Shown piece after piece: positions 49,796-58,169 of a DNA stretch of 59,304 bases. The notes below the pieces were generated by a model. It had not been told where the DNA came from and ran no database searches. It worked only from the letters and a program-made list of their open reading frames with translations. Position numbers and translations under genes: made by a program. The number at the start of each line of letters is the position of its first letter. Positions within the stretch are counted from its first letter, which is position 1. This DNA comes from Streptomyces phaeolivaceus (GTDB taxonomy: Bacteria; Actinomycetota; Actinomycetes; Streptomycetales; Streptomycetaceae): contig NZ_CP045095.1 in NCBI RefSeq assembly GCF_009184865.1, forward strand, positions 1 to 59,304, written 5' to 3'.

Positions 49796-51349
49796 TCAGC
49801 GTCGGCTGGGCGCGGTCTGCAGGTACTCCATCCGCTGCTGCGCGCTGCTGAGGTGCCGCCGGTCGAGCGCGGGCAACTGGCGCAGCAGGTTGACCAGCTC
49901 GGGTCCGCAGTCGCGGGCTTCGGCAGTGTCCTTGATCTGCGTCCAGCAGTAGTGCGCGGACTTCGCGCCGTTGAGCACCTCGGTGGAATCCGGCGCCTGG
50001 TGCGCCAGCCGCGTGTGCGTCGCGGCGATCCACAGCTGGGTGGCGAACGTCCACCGGCCTGCGATCCGGGCGAGGTCCGCCCTGATCTCCGCCCACTGGG
50101 TGGCCTGGGGCGAGTCGGGGCCGAACTGCTGCAGCGCGTGCTGCTCCCACGCTGAGGCCATCTCGGCGGCCTCGTTGTGCCGTCCGGCCTGCGCGGTCTG
50201 CCAGATGTACGGCCGGGGGTCCTGCTGCTGCGGGGCCTGGACCGGCTGGTGGACGGGCGCTGGCTGCGGGGCCAGTGCAGGGGCCGGTGGCTGCTGAACG
50301 GGCGTCTGGTGAGCGACGGGAGACGGGCTCGGGTGCGGGGCCCGTACGGGTTCCTGGCGCTGCTCGGGGCTGGGCTGTGCCGGGCGAACGTGCGACTGCG
50401 GCGCGGGCTGCGGCGGCACGTACGGCTGCTGCCGGACCGGTGCCGGAGCAGGGCGCTCGGCCGGCGGGGACGGCTGCGGAACCTGGACTGGAGCCGGTGA
50501 CGGGTACGCGTACGACTCGGCGGGTGCGGGCGCGGACGGCAGGGCTTGGAGTCCCGGCGCGAAGTCCTGCGGCTCGGGCCGTCGGCGGCGCACGGGCGGC
50601 AGGACGCTGGTGTCTCCGGCGAGCAGGCGCTGCAGGTTGGACATCGGCGGCCGGGGAGCGGGCTGCTCCTCCTCGTCGTCGTACGCCTCGATCTGCGGGG
50701 CGGCAGGGAGGACCAGGGCGCCGGGCGGGATGCCGGCGGCGGCGACGGTCAGCGCGTGCAGCCGCGGGGCGGCGGGCCGGTCGGGGTTGCGGCGCAGCTG
50801 CTCGACTATCTGGTGGGTGTAGGGGCTGGTGCCGTCGGTGCCGGGGAACCCGGGCGGGCTGACGACTCCGTACGTGTCGGCGTTCACCGCGGGGAGCGTC
50901 CCCAGCTCCTGCAGTTCGGCCCATGCTCCCTTGTCGGCGACCAGGTCGAGCAGCAGGGTCGTCCAACCGGCGGGGCGGCTGCGCAGCTCGGTGGCGACCC
51001 ATTCCCAGGGCAGCGCGGTGTAGCGGGTGTTCGAGGCATTGGTGCCGGTCGAGGCGAGGTGGAAGCGGCGGCCCTTGCGGTCCACGGTCAGCCGTCCGGA
51101 GAGGTAGACCAGCAGGGGGCCGGGCGTCGCGGCGGCGGTCCGCAGTCGCAGCAGCAGGGTGTTCTGGTCGCGGACCCCGTCGAGGTGGACCAGGTCGGCG
51201 GGCAGCGTGCTGTTCAGCAGCACGGGCACGGGCACCACGGACAGCGCGGCGAGGTTCGCGCTCGGGTGGACCTGGACGGTGCGCCGGTGGACCGCCCGGT
51301 CGCCCGCGATCAGAAGTACGTGTCCTCGCTCCGCCCCGTTGTTCTGCAT
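49796..51349 (-). CDS. Degenerate caspase-like protein with TPR-like end
   Basis: 517 residues. Residues 1-200 follow the caspase/C14 plan of actinobacterial effector proteins: start HVLLIAGDRAVHRR, then LLVYLSGRLTVDRKGRRFHL where active members read YxGHG, then YTALPWEWVATELRS, LLLDLVADKGAW where active members read LDCCxSG, and SPYTHQIVEQLRR. Both catalytic His and Cys are replaced, so a dead protease is likely. Residues 230-390 are Pro/Gln-rich and disordered. Residues 395-510 form TPR-like helices (AGRHNEAAEMASAWEQHALQ). No separate active caspase is in the window. Confidence 0.6.
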   Translation of the reverse strand: MQNNGAERGHVLLIAGDRAVHRRTVQVHPSANLAALSVVPVPVLLNSTLPADLVHLDGVRDQNTLLLRLRTAAATPGPLLVYLSGRLTVDRKGRRFHLASTGTNASNTRYTALPWEWVATELRSRPAGWTTLLLDLVADKGAWAELQELGTLPAVNADTYGVVSPPGFPGTDGTSPYTHQIVEQLRRNPDRPAAPRLHALTVAAAGIPPGALVLPAAPQIEAYDDEEEQPAPRPPMSNLQRLLAGDTSVLPPVRRRRPEPQDFAPGLQALPSAPAPAESYAYPSPAPVQVPQPSPPAERPAPAPVRQQPYVPPQPAPQSHVRPAQPSPEQRQEPVRAPHPSPSPVAHQTPVQQPPAPALAPQPAPVHQPVQAPQQQDPRPYIWQTAQAGRHNEAAEMASAWEQHALQQFGPDSPQATQWAEIRADLARIAGRWTFATQLWIAATHTRLAHQAPDSTEVLNGAKSAHYCWTQIKDTAEARDCGPELVNLLRQLPALDRRHLSSAQQRMEYLQTAPSRR

Positions 51350-51375
51350 ATCTGCACCGTACTCACCAACAACGA

Positions 51376-51404
51376 CAGCCCCGGCGGGGTTTCCGCCGGG
51401 GCTG
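51376..51404 (-). terminator. Terminator of the long right-hand operon
   Basis: Perfect 12-bp arms CAGCCCCGGCGG and CCGCCGGGGCTG with a 5-base loop, just after the stop of the 51422 gene. Confidence 0.75.
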
Positions 51405-51421
51405 CCTGGTCGTGCCGTGGG

Positions 51422-51943
51422 TCAGATGTCGATGTCGATGTCGCCGACCTCGTGCTCGGCCCCCTCGACGGCGGCCGGCGTGCTGCTGAGAAGGTGCTCG
51501 GCGACCTGGTCCCCCAGGGCTTCGCGCGCCTTCTCGTCTCCGTGGGCCATGGCCTGCCGGAACAGCTCCTGGTTCTCGGCCGAGTTGCTGAACACGTCGT
51601 ACTCGGAGTGCGCCTCCCAGAACTGGCTGATCGCGGCGTCCCGTGCGTCGAGGGTGGCGCGCTCGGCCGGGCCGAAGGGGGCAGGGTTCTCCGGGAGGAC
51701 ACCAGCGGCCTGGGCGGCGGGCACGATCTCCTCGTCCCACACGCACGCCGCGTACTCCGGGTCTTCGCCCGACTCGGCGATGTACCGCTCGCGCTGGTCG
51801 GCCCCGTATCCGGCGGCGGTCAGCGTCTGCTCGTACGCGTCCTGCAGCTGCTGGTGTTCCGCGACCGCGTCGGCGGACACGGTGACCGGTGCCCAGGGGT
51901 CGGTCGGCTCCGGCTGCTGCTGTTCCGTCTTGTCCCCGTTCAC
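51422..51943 (-). CDS. Acidic protein with DIDIDI tail
   Basis: 173 residues, GTG overlapping the upstream stop. Helical and acidic (AEHQQLQDAYEQTLTAAGYG, QFWEAHSEYDVFSNSAENQ). It ends in HEVGDIDIDI, like the tails of TraA and three other proteins here. No catalytic motif. Last gene of the operon from 58642. Confidence 0.7.
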   Translation of the reverse strand: MNGDKTEQQQPEPTDPWAPVTVSADAVAEHQQLQDAYEQTLTAAGYGADQRERYIAESGEDPEYAACVWDEEIVPAAQAAGVLPENPAPFGPAERATLDARDAAISQFWEAHSEYDVFSNSAENQELFRQAMAHGDEKAREALGDQVAEHLLSSTPAAVEGAEHEVGDIDIDI

Positions 51944-52320
51944 AGGCCGATCTCCTCTTCCTCGATCTCGTGCTCCTTGTTGCTGCCGGCGTCGGCGGCC
52001 GGGGTGGGCTCGAAGTGCCGGGTATGGGTGGCGTGGTCGAGCGCCCGCGTCGTGAATCCGCGCTCACCGTCGCTGCGGTGGTCCTGCTCGGCGGCGGTGA
52101 TCTCGCTGGTGCTGACTCCGGCGGCGTTCACCAGGTGCCGGGCGTGCGCGGCCTGCGTCTCGTAGGCGGCGATCTGCCCAGCGGTGACCTCCTTGCCGGC
52201 GGCGGCCTGCTGCTCCAGCTCGGCGGCCGTCTTGTCGAGTGCGGAGAGGGCCGGGAGTAACCCGGCGATCTCCTCCTGGCGGGCGGTCTCCTCGGCGCTC
52301 TGCTCTGCGGTGTCGCTCAC
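51940..52320 (-). CDS. Small helical protein with acidic tail
   Basis: 126 residues, GTG with AAGGAAGG upstream. A helical hairpin (LPALSALDKTAAELEQQAAA, QIAAYETQAAHARHLVNAAG) is followed by a flexible part and the tail HEIEEEEIGL. It may be an adaptor. Starts 31 bp after the previous stop and overlaps the next gene (GTGA). Confidence 0.65.
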   Translation of the reverse strand: MSDTAEQSAEETARQEEIAGLLPALSALDKTAAELEQQAAAGKEVTAGQIAAYETQAAHARHLVNAAGVSTSEITAAEQDHRSDGERGFTTRALDHATHTRHFEPTPAADAGSNKEHEIEEEEIGL

Positions 52321-52351
52321 GGTCGTGACCTTCCTTGTCGGTTGATGCGGG

Positions 52352-52744
52352 CTACAGCTCGATGTCGAGGTCGTCGTCGACCTGCGGCGGCGAGGGCCCG
52401 GTGCCGGGCTCGTCGCGTACGAGACGCAGATGCCGTTCGGGCTTCTGCGCCTCGGGCTGGTGTGCGGGTTCGGGCGGCCACTCGGCGCCCTTGGGGCCGT
52501 GCACGGTCACCTCGCCCGGGTGGACCTCGGCCTGGACGCGGCCCCGGTAGACCAGGGAGCCGCCGTCGAGGAACTGCAGCGAGGGGTGCGTGCGCGGATC
52601 GTCGGTGGGCCGGACGGCGTCGCGTTCGGTGAGCGGCTCGGGGTCGACCGTGCGGCCGTCGATGGTCAGTCCCTTCGGGGAGACCTCTACGACGTGGCCG
52701 CGCCACTGCCGGATCAGCTTCCCGACGGCTGCGGTCGGCTTCAC
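52352..52744 (-). CDS. Small beta-rich protein with DLDIEL tail
   Basis: 130 residues, GTG overlapping the upstream stop. VGKLIRQWRGHVVEVSPKGL, then LQFLDGGSLVYRGRVQAEVH and GEVTVHGPKGAEW look like a small beta barrel. A Pro-rich linker leads to VDDDLDIEL. Family not recognised. Confidence 0.65.
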   Translation of the reverse strand: MKPTAAVGKLIRQWRGHVVEVSPKGLTIDGRTVDPEPLTERDAVRPTDDPRTHPSLQFLDGGSLVYRGRVQAEVHPGEVTVHGPKGAEWPPEPAHQPEAQKPERHLRLVRDEPGTGPSPPQVDDDLDIEL

Positions 52745-53502
52745 CGCTGCTGCTCTTCGCGCTCGGCGGCGGTCAGCTCGACGGGCGCCTCGTGCCCGGC
52801 GGCCTTGAGCAGGGCGGCGACGTTCAGCTCGTCGCCCGGCGCCACGGCCCGGGTCTCGCGTGCCTCGCTCGCCGCGACCAGGGCCTCCACCGTCTTGCTG
52901 ATCGCCTCGACCCGGGCCACCTCGGTGCGGTGCTCCCACTGCTTCTCGGCGACGCGGGTCTGGCCCTCGATCAGGGCGACGGTCACCTTGGTGCGGCTGT
53001 CGGTCTCCGCCATGGCCCGCTCGTGGCGCTGCTCGCGGTCCAGGCGGCGGTCGCCGCGCCACAGCGGGGCGCACACCGCGTAGACGGCGGCGGTGCCCAG
53101 CAGCCACATCAGGGCGCGCAGTGCGGAGTCCGGCGTCCAGGCGGTGATGCCGAGCAGGGCAAGAGTCCCGCCGGCCGCGAACGCGAACCGGGTGATGTCG
53201 CTGTCGCCGTGTTCCTTGGCGGCGGACACGGTCCCGGCGGCGCCCGCGAGGACGGTGAGCAGTCCGCCGATCCACAGCGGCTGGGTGGATCCGTCCGGGA
53301 GCTGGTTGTGCCACGCCCACGCCAGCGCGGTCGCCGCGGTGGTGGCCAGACCGGGGGCGACCCGGCCGAAGTGCTCCCACAGCACGCGGGCCGCGGACTT
53401 CGTCGGGGGAAGCGGCTCGACGCCCTGAACGTACGGGGCGGTGATCTGGTGTTCGCGGCTGAGCAGGTACTCGGTCGGGTCGAAGGGCACGGGCTCGTTC
53501 AC
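52741..53502 (-). CDS. Membrane protein with cytosolic coiled coil
   Basis: 253 residues, GTG in a GTGA overlap. Four hydrophobic segments near residues 45-60, 70-90, 102-120 and 125-145 (LWIGGLLTVLAGAAGTVSAA, RFAFAAGGTLALLGITAW), then a charged helical region (RRLDREQRHERAMAETDSR) to the end. It could anchor the soluble tail-bearing proteins encoded on either side at the membrane. No family recognised. Confidence 0.7.
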   Translation of the reverse strand: MNEPVPFDPTEYLLSREHQITAPYVQGVEPLPPTKSAARVLWEHFGRVAPGLATTAATALAWAWHNQLPDGSTQPLWIGGLLTVLAGAAGTVSAAKEHGDSDITRFAFAAGGTLALLGITAWTPDSALRALMWLLGTAAVYAVCAPLWRGDRRLDREQRHERAMAETDSRTKVTVALIEGQTRVAEKQWEHRTEVARVEAISKTVEALVAASEARETRAVAPGDELNVAALLKAAGHEAPVELTAAEREEQQR

Positions 53503-54590
53503 AGGTCGATCTCCATCTCGTGCTGGGGGGCGGGGTGTTGGTGCGATTCGGCGGGAGCCGCTGGGGCGGGCTCCTTGTCGCCGGCGAGTTCGGGTTCGCG
53601 CTCGGCGTGCTGGATGCGCTGGTGGTCGGCAAGGCACGGCTCAAGGGCCTGGCCCGCGTGGTCGACCAGGGCGCCGGGGGCGAGGGACGGGTGCCGGGCG
53701 TAGTTGCGGATGTCGTGTCCGGCCGCGTCGACGCGGTCGAGGGCGGCGGTGTTCAGGACCTGCTCGCCGGTGAAGGCGGCGGTCCCCGGGTTGCCGCTGT
53801 GCTGCAGCTCGGCGAGGACCTGGTCGCTGGGCTGGGCACCGGGGTGGCGCTGTGCCTCCCATGCGACGGTCAGCGGGTCGATCGGCGCGTGCCGCTCGTC
53901 GAGCGTGCGCATCGCCCGGTAAACGGCCCGGAGTTCGGGGTGGCTGAAGTCCTTGTCCTGCAGCCACGGGACCTCGGCCAGCTGGCGGGGCTCGGCGAGC
54001 AGGGAGGCGACGGTCTCCCCCTCTGCCTGCAGGTCGACCCGGGCCCGCTCGGTGCGGGGCACCGGGGTAACGGGCTGCTCCGGCTGGGTGTCGAGCAGGT
54101 TGCGCACCACCTCGGGCGCGGCCTTCCAGGCGGCGTCCAGCTGGGCGAGGCGCCGCCCGGTGCCGTCTGCCTGTTCCAGCGCCTTGAGCGCCTGGTCGAC
54201 CTCGGTCTGCCGGGCGGTGTCGCGCAGCCTTTCGCCGGCGTGCTCGACCGCCCGGTGGATGGCCGACTCCAGCACCATCCCGCCGTACAGCGGGGCACGG
54301 CGCGGGTCGGGGCAGACACCGGGGTTGGCCAGCCCGCTCACCCGGGAGGGGCTGAGCAGGTGCCGGATGCCCTGGTCCTCGATCTTCGCCACAGCTGCGG
54401 TGACGGCGGCCGGGACGTCGTTCGGGGCGACCTTGGTGAAGTCGATGCTGTGGAGGGCTCCCCACAGGGCGGCGTGGTCCGGGCGGCTGAAGGTGCCCGG
54501 CGGTATCCAGCGCATCGAGGCCAGCGCCTGGGGACGGAACAGCATCGCCCCCAGCAGCGCCTCCTCCGCCTTGTGGGTGAGCTTCTTCAC
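53499..54590 (-). CDS. Protein with two DnaB N-terminal-like domains, no ATPase
   Basis: 363 residues, GTG overlapping the upstream stop. Domain 1, residues 8-60: AEEALLGAMLFRPQALASMR and FSRPDHAALWGALHSI. Domain 2, residues 190-260: GETVASLLAEPRQLAEVPWL and FSHPELRAVYRAMRTLDERH, then IDPLTVAWEAQR. Both match the DnaB helicase N-terminal domain, which contacts primase and loader. The RecA-like ATPase is missing. The protein ends QHEMEIDL. It might bind the host primase or helicase during plasmid replication or after transfer. Confidence 0.7.
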   Translation of the reverse strand: MKKLTHKAEEALLGAMLFRPQALASMRWIPPGTFSRPDHAALWGALHSIDFTKVAPNDVPAAVTAAVAKIEDQGIRHLLSPSRVSGLANPGVCPDPRRAPLYGGMVLESAIHRAVEHAGERLRDTARQTEVDQALKALEQADGTGRRLAQLDAAWKAAPEVVRNLLDTQPEQPVTPVPRTERARVDLQAEGETVASLLAEPRQLAEVPWLQDKDFSHPELRAVYRAMRTLDERHAPIDPLTVAWEAQRHPGAQPSDQVLAELQHSGNPGTAAFTGEQVLNTAALDRVDAAGHDIRNYARHPSLAPGALVDHAGQALEPCLADHQRIQHAEREPELAGDKEPAPAAPAESHQHPAPQHEMEIDL

Positions 54591-55138
54591 CGGGCCACCC
54601 CCGGCTCGTACCGGGTGAGCGGCGCGGTCTTGGCGAGGTAGAGCGGGTGACGCGGGTGTCCGGCCTTGGTGGTGCCCAGGGCCCACAGCCGGGCGCCGTG
54701 TCCGGTGAGCGCCTCCTCGACCGCAGCGGCCCGACGGATCGCGCCCCACGTTCCCCACCCGAGGGTGATGTCGCGGGCGGCCTCGGCGAGCAGCCGCAGC
54801 ATGTCGTCGTTGTGCTTGCCGACGGTGTCCGGCATCCCGGTCAGCGCGTACGGGTTGGTGCTCCGCACGGCGAACAGGTTGGCCAGCACCAGCCCGCCGT
54901 GACCCTCCCGGCGGGCGAAGCCGATCAGGCGGCGGACCGTGGGGTCGTCCTGGTCGGCGGTGGCTGTCGACGGGTTGAGCAGCACGAACACGGTGTGCGC
55001 GCCGCCGGGCTCCCAGGTACGGGTCAGCGCGTAGCGGTGGGTGTACCCGGGGCCGAACACCGCGGTGCCGGCGGCGTGCTGCTGGTGGGTCAGCCCGCGG
55101 GCTGCGGCCCACTCCTGGATCTGCTCGGGCAGCGTCAC
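54587..55138 (-). CDS. DUF1643 protein
   Basis: 183 residues, GTG overlapping the upstream stop. Clear DUF1643 signature: VFVLLNPSTATADQDDPTVR, RREGHGGLVLANLFAVRST and GKHNDDMLRLLAEAA, with VLLNPSTA and the ND pair conserved. The family occurs on phages and plasmids; its role is not established. Confidence 0.85.
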   Translation of the reverse strand: MTLPEQIQEWAAARGLTHQQHAAGTAVFGPGYTHRYALTRTWEPGGAHTVFVLLNPSTATADQDDPTVRRLIGFARREGHGGLVLANLFAVRSTNPYALTGMPDTVGKHNDDMLRLLAEAARDITLGWGTWGAIRRAAAVEEALTGHGARLWALGTTKAGHPRHPLYLAKTAPLTRYEPGVAR

Positions 55139-55812
55139 GACGTCACCTCCGCCGCGTTGGCCCGCTCGGCGAGCACGCGCGCGTGGCACGGCGCGTTCTT
55201 GGCGCACCAGCAGCCCAGCCGCTTGCCCCGCAGCCGGGGCAGTTCACGGGCGAGCAGCTTCGGGTGCGCGTCCAGCCATGCCTCGTACTTGGCGACGACC
55301 TCGGCGGCCGTGCCGTCCTTGCCGACCTTGAAGGGGTTGGCGAGGGGGTGGCCGTGCAGCTGCCATCCGCCCTGGTACATCGGGCGGCCGACGTAGACGA
55401 CGCCCCGGATCTCGGGGTCGTCGCGGCGGCCCTTGAGGCACACCACGGTGGTGCGCAGGACCAGGTGCGGGTCGTCGGCCAGCCAGATGGGGAACCACTC
55501 CTGGCGCTGGCCGCGCCGCCGGGAGCCGCACAGCTGGGTGAGGCGCTTGCCGGTGCGCTGGCACCCGTCGGCCATGTGGTCGACGCGCAGCGGGCCGATG
55601 CCGAGCAGGGTGTCGTTGGCGTCGGTCCACCGGTCGACGACGTACTCGGAGACCCACTCGGCCTCGGCCGCGCTCATCGTTCGCGGCGTGACCGGGGCGA
55701 GGGGCACGGCAGGGGTCGCCGGGGCTGCGGGCTGCGGCTCCTGTGCAGTGGGGTCGGCGAACAGGTCGAGCTGCTCGCCACCGACCATCTGGGGGTTGAA
55801 GCGCTTGGTCAT
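55135..55812 (-). CDS. DUF4326 protein
   Basis: 225 residues, ATG overlapping the stop of the methyltransferase gene region. The C-terminal half has the DUF4326 pattern: VVYVGRPMYQGGWQLHGHPL, ANPFKVGKDGTAAEVVAKYE, and GKRLGCWCAKNAPCHARVLA with the conserved CWC and CHA cysteines. Function unknown. The N-terminal 45 residues are Pro/Ala-rich. Confidence 0.85.
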   Translation of the reverse strand: MTKRFNPQMVGGEQLDLFADPTAQEPQPAAPATPAVPLAPVTPRTMSAAEAEWVSEYVVDRWTDANDTLLGIGPLRVDHMADGCQRTGKRLTQLCGSRRRGQRQEWFPIWLADDPHLVLRTTVVCLKGRRDDPEIRGVVYVGRPMYQGGWQLHGHPLANPFKVGKDGTAAEVVAKYEAWLDAHPKLLARELPRLRGKRLGCWCAKNAPCHARVLAERANAAEVTS

Positions 55813-57041
55813 ACCGGCAGCACCGCCTTGGTCCGTTGCGCCACGAACGTCGCCACGGTGACGGCGACTGCGTTGCCGACCTGGAGCCCGATGTCGGACT
55901 CGCTTCCGGCGAAGGGGTGGTGAGCAGGGAAGCCCTGAGCGCGGGCCTTCTCCGGGTTCTTCAGCGGCCGGTACTCGCAGCCGTCCACGGTCATGTCGGC
56001 GGTCGGGCGGACGAGATAGTGGTGCTCGCCGCCCTGTGCCGTCACGGTGCCGATCGGCGCGTCGAGCGAGGTGGCCCCGCCGTGGTTCCGCAGGGTGATG
56101 ACGAACGGCTTACCGCCGAACTCCTGCAGGCCGTCCTCGACCCGGGCACGGGTGGCGTCCTCGTACGGCACCCCGGGCCGGTCCCGGCGGCCGTCGCCGA
56201 ACCGGTGGCCACGCACCTCCGGGTCGATGACCTCGCCGATTCCCCGGGTGATCGGCTCCACGCGGGCGTGGCAGCGCTCGGTCGGGCAGACGTAGTAGTA
56301 CGACTGCCGTGCCGTCGAGTCCGCCTTCAACCGGGGGTTGTAGGAGCCGACCCGCCGGCCGCTGGGCTTGCCCGGCCAGTGCTGGATGCCCTCGACCGGG
56401 CCGCAGTTGGGGCAGATGGAAGCCGGGCGGGGCCGCAGGTCGGGCACGCGCCCGATGTCCTTGCGGACCATGGCCCACACCAGCCGGTCGCGGTACTGGG
56501 GGAGGGGGCCGAGCAGTCCGTCCGGGGTCTCGACGCTGATGTGCGCGGCGTTCACCGACGCGAGCGTCGGGTAGAAGCCGAGAGCGTCCCAGACGGCCAG
56601 CCAGGCGTCGAAGAGCCTGCGGTTGCGGGTCGCGAAGCCGGGGACGTTCTCGCCGCAGTAGGCCAGCACGTGGCGCCCGTGGACCTCGACGTAGCGGACC
56701 GGTTCCCATGCGGTCATGCGGGTCTGGGCCCAGTCGGAACGCTTGCGGTTCTGGTTGTCGCCGAAGTCCAGCTCGTCCTGGACGCGGGCCTGGGAGTTGC
56801 CGCCGGCCGGGGTGGACTCCCAGCAGATCGGGGAGCCGACCAGGACCTGGCAGGACGGCAGGGTGCGCATGTCGATCGTCTGAATCGCCGCTTCGCGCAC
56901 GTAGATGCCGGGAACGTTGGCGCGTGCGGTCGCGACGGAGGCCGGGTGGTGGTTGGCGCCGAACACCGGGGCGTACCCGGCGTTCATGAAGCCGCGGCCG
57001 TCGCCCCACCCGCCGCTGAACAGATGACCAGAGGTGTGCAC
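55809..57041 (-). CDS. DNA cytosine-5 methyltransferase, divergent
   Basis: 410 residues from a GTG. Motif I HLFSGGWGDGRGFMNAGYAP binds S-adenosylmethionine; the catalytic motif reads VGSPICWESTPAGG, with Cys kept but PCQ replaced by ICW, as in phage-type relatives that read SPECTNHS; YCGENVPGF is the ENV motif; QVGNAVAVTVATF is motif X. A CPNCG and CPTERCHARV pair in the middle adds a zinc site in the target-recognition region. No restriction enzyme partner is adjacent, so it is probably an orphan that protects the plasmid. Confidence 0.8.
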   Translation of the reverse strand: MHTSGHLFSGGWGDGRGFMNAGYAPVFGANHHPASVATARANVPGIYVREAAIQTIDMRTLPSCQVLVGSPICWESTPAGGNSQARVQDELDFGDNQNRKRSDWAQTRMTAWEPVRYVEVHGRHVLAYCGENVPGFATRNRRLFDAWLAVWDALGFYPTLASVNAAHISVETPDGLLGPLPQYRDRLVWAMVRKDIGRVPDLRPRPASICPNCGPVEGIQHWPGKPSGRRVGSYNPRLKADSTARQSYYYVCPTERCHARVEPITRGIGEVIDPEVRGHRFGDGRRDRPGVPYEDATRARVEDGLQEFGGKPFVITLRNHGGATSLDAPIGTVTAQGGEHHYLVRPTADMTVDGCEYRPLKNPEKARAQGFPAHHPFAGSESDIGLQVGNAVAVTVATFVAQRTKAVLPV

Positions 57042-57046
57042 GGCGG

Positions 57047-57499
57047 CTACGCCTCCTGTCCCAGAAGGCGGACGGCGGTGTCGTCGTCCAGCTGCAGGCG
57101 GACCCGGGCGACCAGTTCGGCCGGCGGGAACCACAGCCCCAGCTGGCCCTCCTGGTGCGGGACCGGGAGGTGCAGCGCGGTCACGTCGTCGAGGACGAAG
57201 TGGTTGTAGCCGGGCAGGGACCACGGGGTGCACTCGCCGTCGTCGGCGTGGCAGTCGGCGATCCGGGCGACGGCGATGACGGCGCGCTGCTCCAGCTGCA
57301 GCCCGCGCACGACGGCGGCCATGGGCGGGTGCTTCTTCGCGGCCTTGTCGATCGAGGCGCCCGCGTGGATGAGGATCGTCCCCCGGTAGGACCAGGGCTG
57401 GACACGGTTTTCGATCGTCTTGCCCGCGTAGGCGATGCACGCCGCGTGGGGCTGGCGGACGGTCAGACCACGGACCTCGCGCGGCTCGGCGGCGGTCAT
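57047..57499 (-). CDS. ASCH-domain protein
   Basis: 150 residues, ATG overlapping the upstream stop (ATGA). Starts with the ASCH pattern LTVRQPHAACIAYAGKTIEN, then SYRGTILIHAGASIDKAAKK, and AVIAVARIADCHADDGEC. ASCH domains are PUA-like RNA-binding or nucleoside amidohydrolase units. Common on phages and plasmids. Confidence 0.85.
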   Translation of the reverse strand: MTAAEPREVRGLTVRQPHAACIAYAGKTIENRVQPWSYRGTILIHAGASIDKAAKKHPPMAAVVRGLQLEQRAVIAVARIADCHADDGECTPWSLPGYNHFVLDDVTALHLPVPHQEGQLGLWFPPAELVARVRLQLDDDTAVRLLGQEA

Positions 57500-57786
57500 G
57501 CCAGCCCCTTGATGCCGCGCCAGATGCCGATGAGCACGATGGCCGTGACGACGGCGGTGATCAGGGCGCCCTTGCCGGTGGCGACGACCACGCGGCTCAG
57601 CTGCAGCGGGACCTTGCAGGCGATGCCGATGACGGTGATCACGTAGGCGAGGAACGCGGCTCCGGCGACGTTGCCGATTCCGGCACCGGCCTTCATGGTC
57701 AGGACACCGACCAGGACCCCGATGACGGTGGCGACCAGGGCCGTGATGCGCTCGGCGGTGACGTCGTCGGTGAAGGTGAGCTTCAT
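57496..57786 (-). CDS. Small membrane protein
   Basis: 96 residues with three hydrophobic helices near 17-30, 38-58 and 72-88 (ITALVATVIGVLVGVLTM, AAFLAYVITVIGIACKV, GALITAVVTAIVLIGIW). ATG overlaps the upstream stop (ATGA). A holin-like or anchoring role is possible but unsupported. Confidence 0.65.
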   Translation of the reverse strand: MKLTFTDDVTAERITALVATVIGVLVGVLTMKAGAGIGNVAGAAFLAYVITVIGIACKVPLQLSRVVVATGKGALITAVVTAIVLIGIWRGIKGLA

Positions 57787-58070
57787 CGGGCCACCGCCGC
57801 GCTCTGGTCGGGGACGAAGGTCTGGAAGTCGGCGGACTCGACGGCGAGCAGGCAGGCGCGCATGTGGGCGGCGGCGGTCTCGGGGTGCCGGCCGTACTCT
57901 GCGGCCCACTCGGCGACCGCAGCGGCGGCGCCGTTGGGGCCGAGTCGGTCGGCGGTCTTGTGGACCAGCTCGCGGGTCCGGGCCGGGTTCTCGGCGAACT
58001 CGGACTGCGGGGCCTGGGAGACGAACAGGAACTGAGCGAGCGTCGTGGTGACGCGCGAGGTGGAACGCAC
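57783..58070 (-). CDS. Small hypothetical protein
   Basis: 95 residues, GTG with GGAGGCTG upstream. Helical: SEFAENPARTRELVHKTADR and AAAVAEWAAEYGRHPETAAA. Family not recognised. First of the tightly coupled part of the operon. Confidence 0.6.
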   Translation of the reverse strand: MRSTSRVTTTLAQFLFVSQAPQSEFAENPARTRELVHKTADRLGPNGAAAAVAEWAAEYGRHPETAAAHMRACLLAVESADFQTFVPDQSAAVAR

Positions 58071-58169
58071 AGCAGCCTCCGGTGAGGGAGAGAAGAGACG
58101 GGGGTCCGGCGGCCTGCCCCGGGCGGGAGCGCGTGGCTCATCCGCCCGGGGCGAGGCGCAGGGGAGTGG

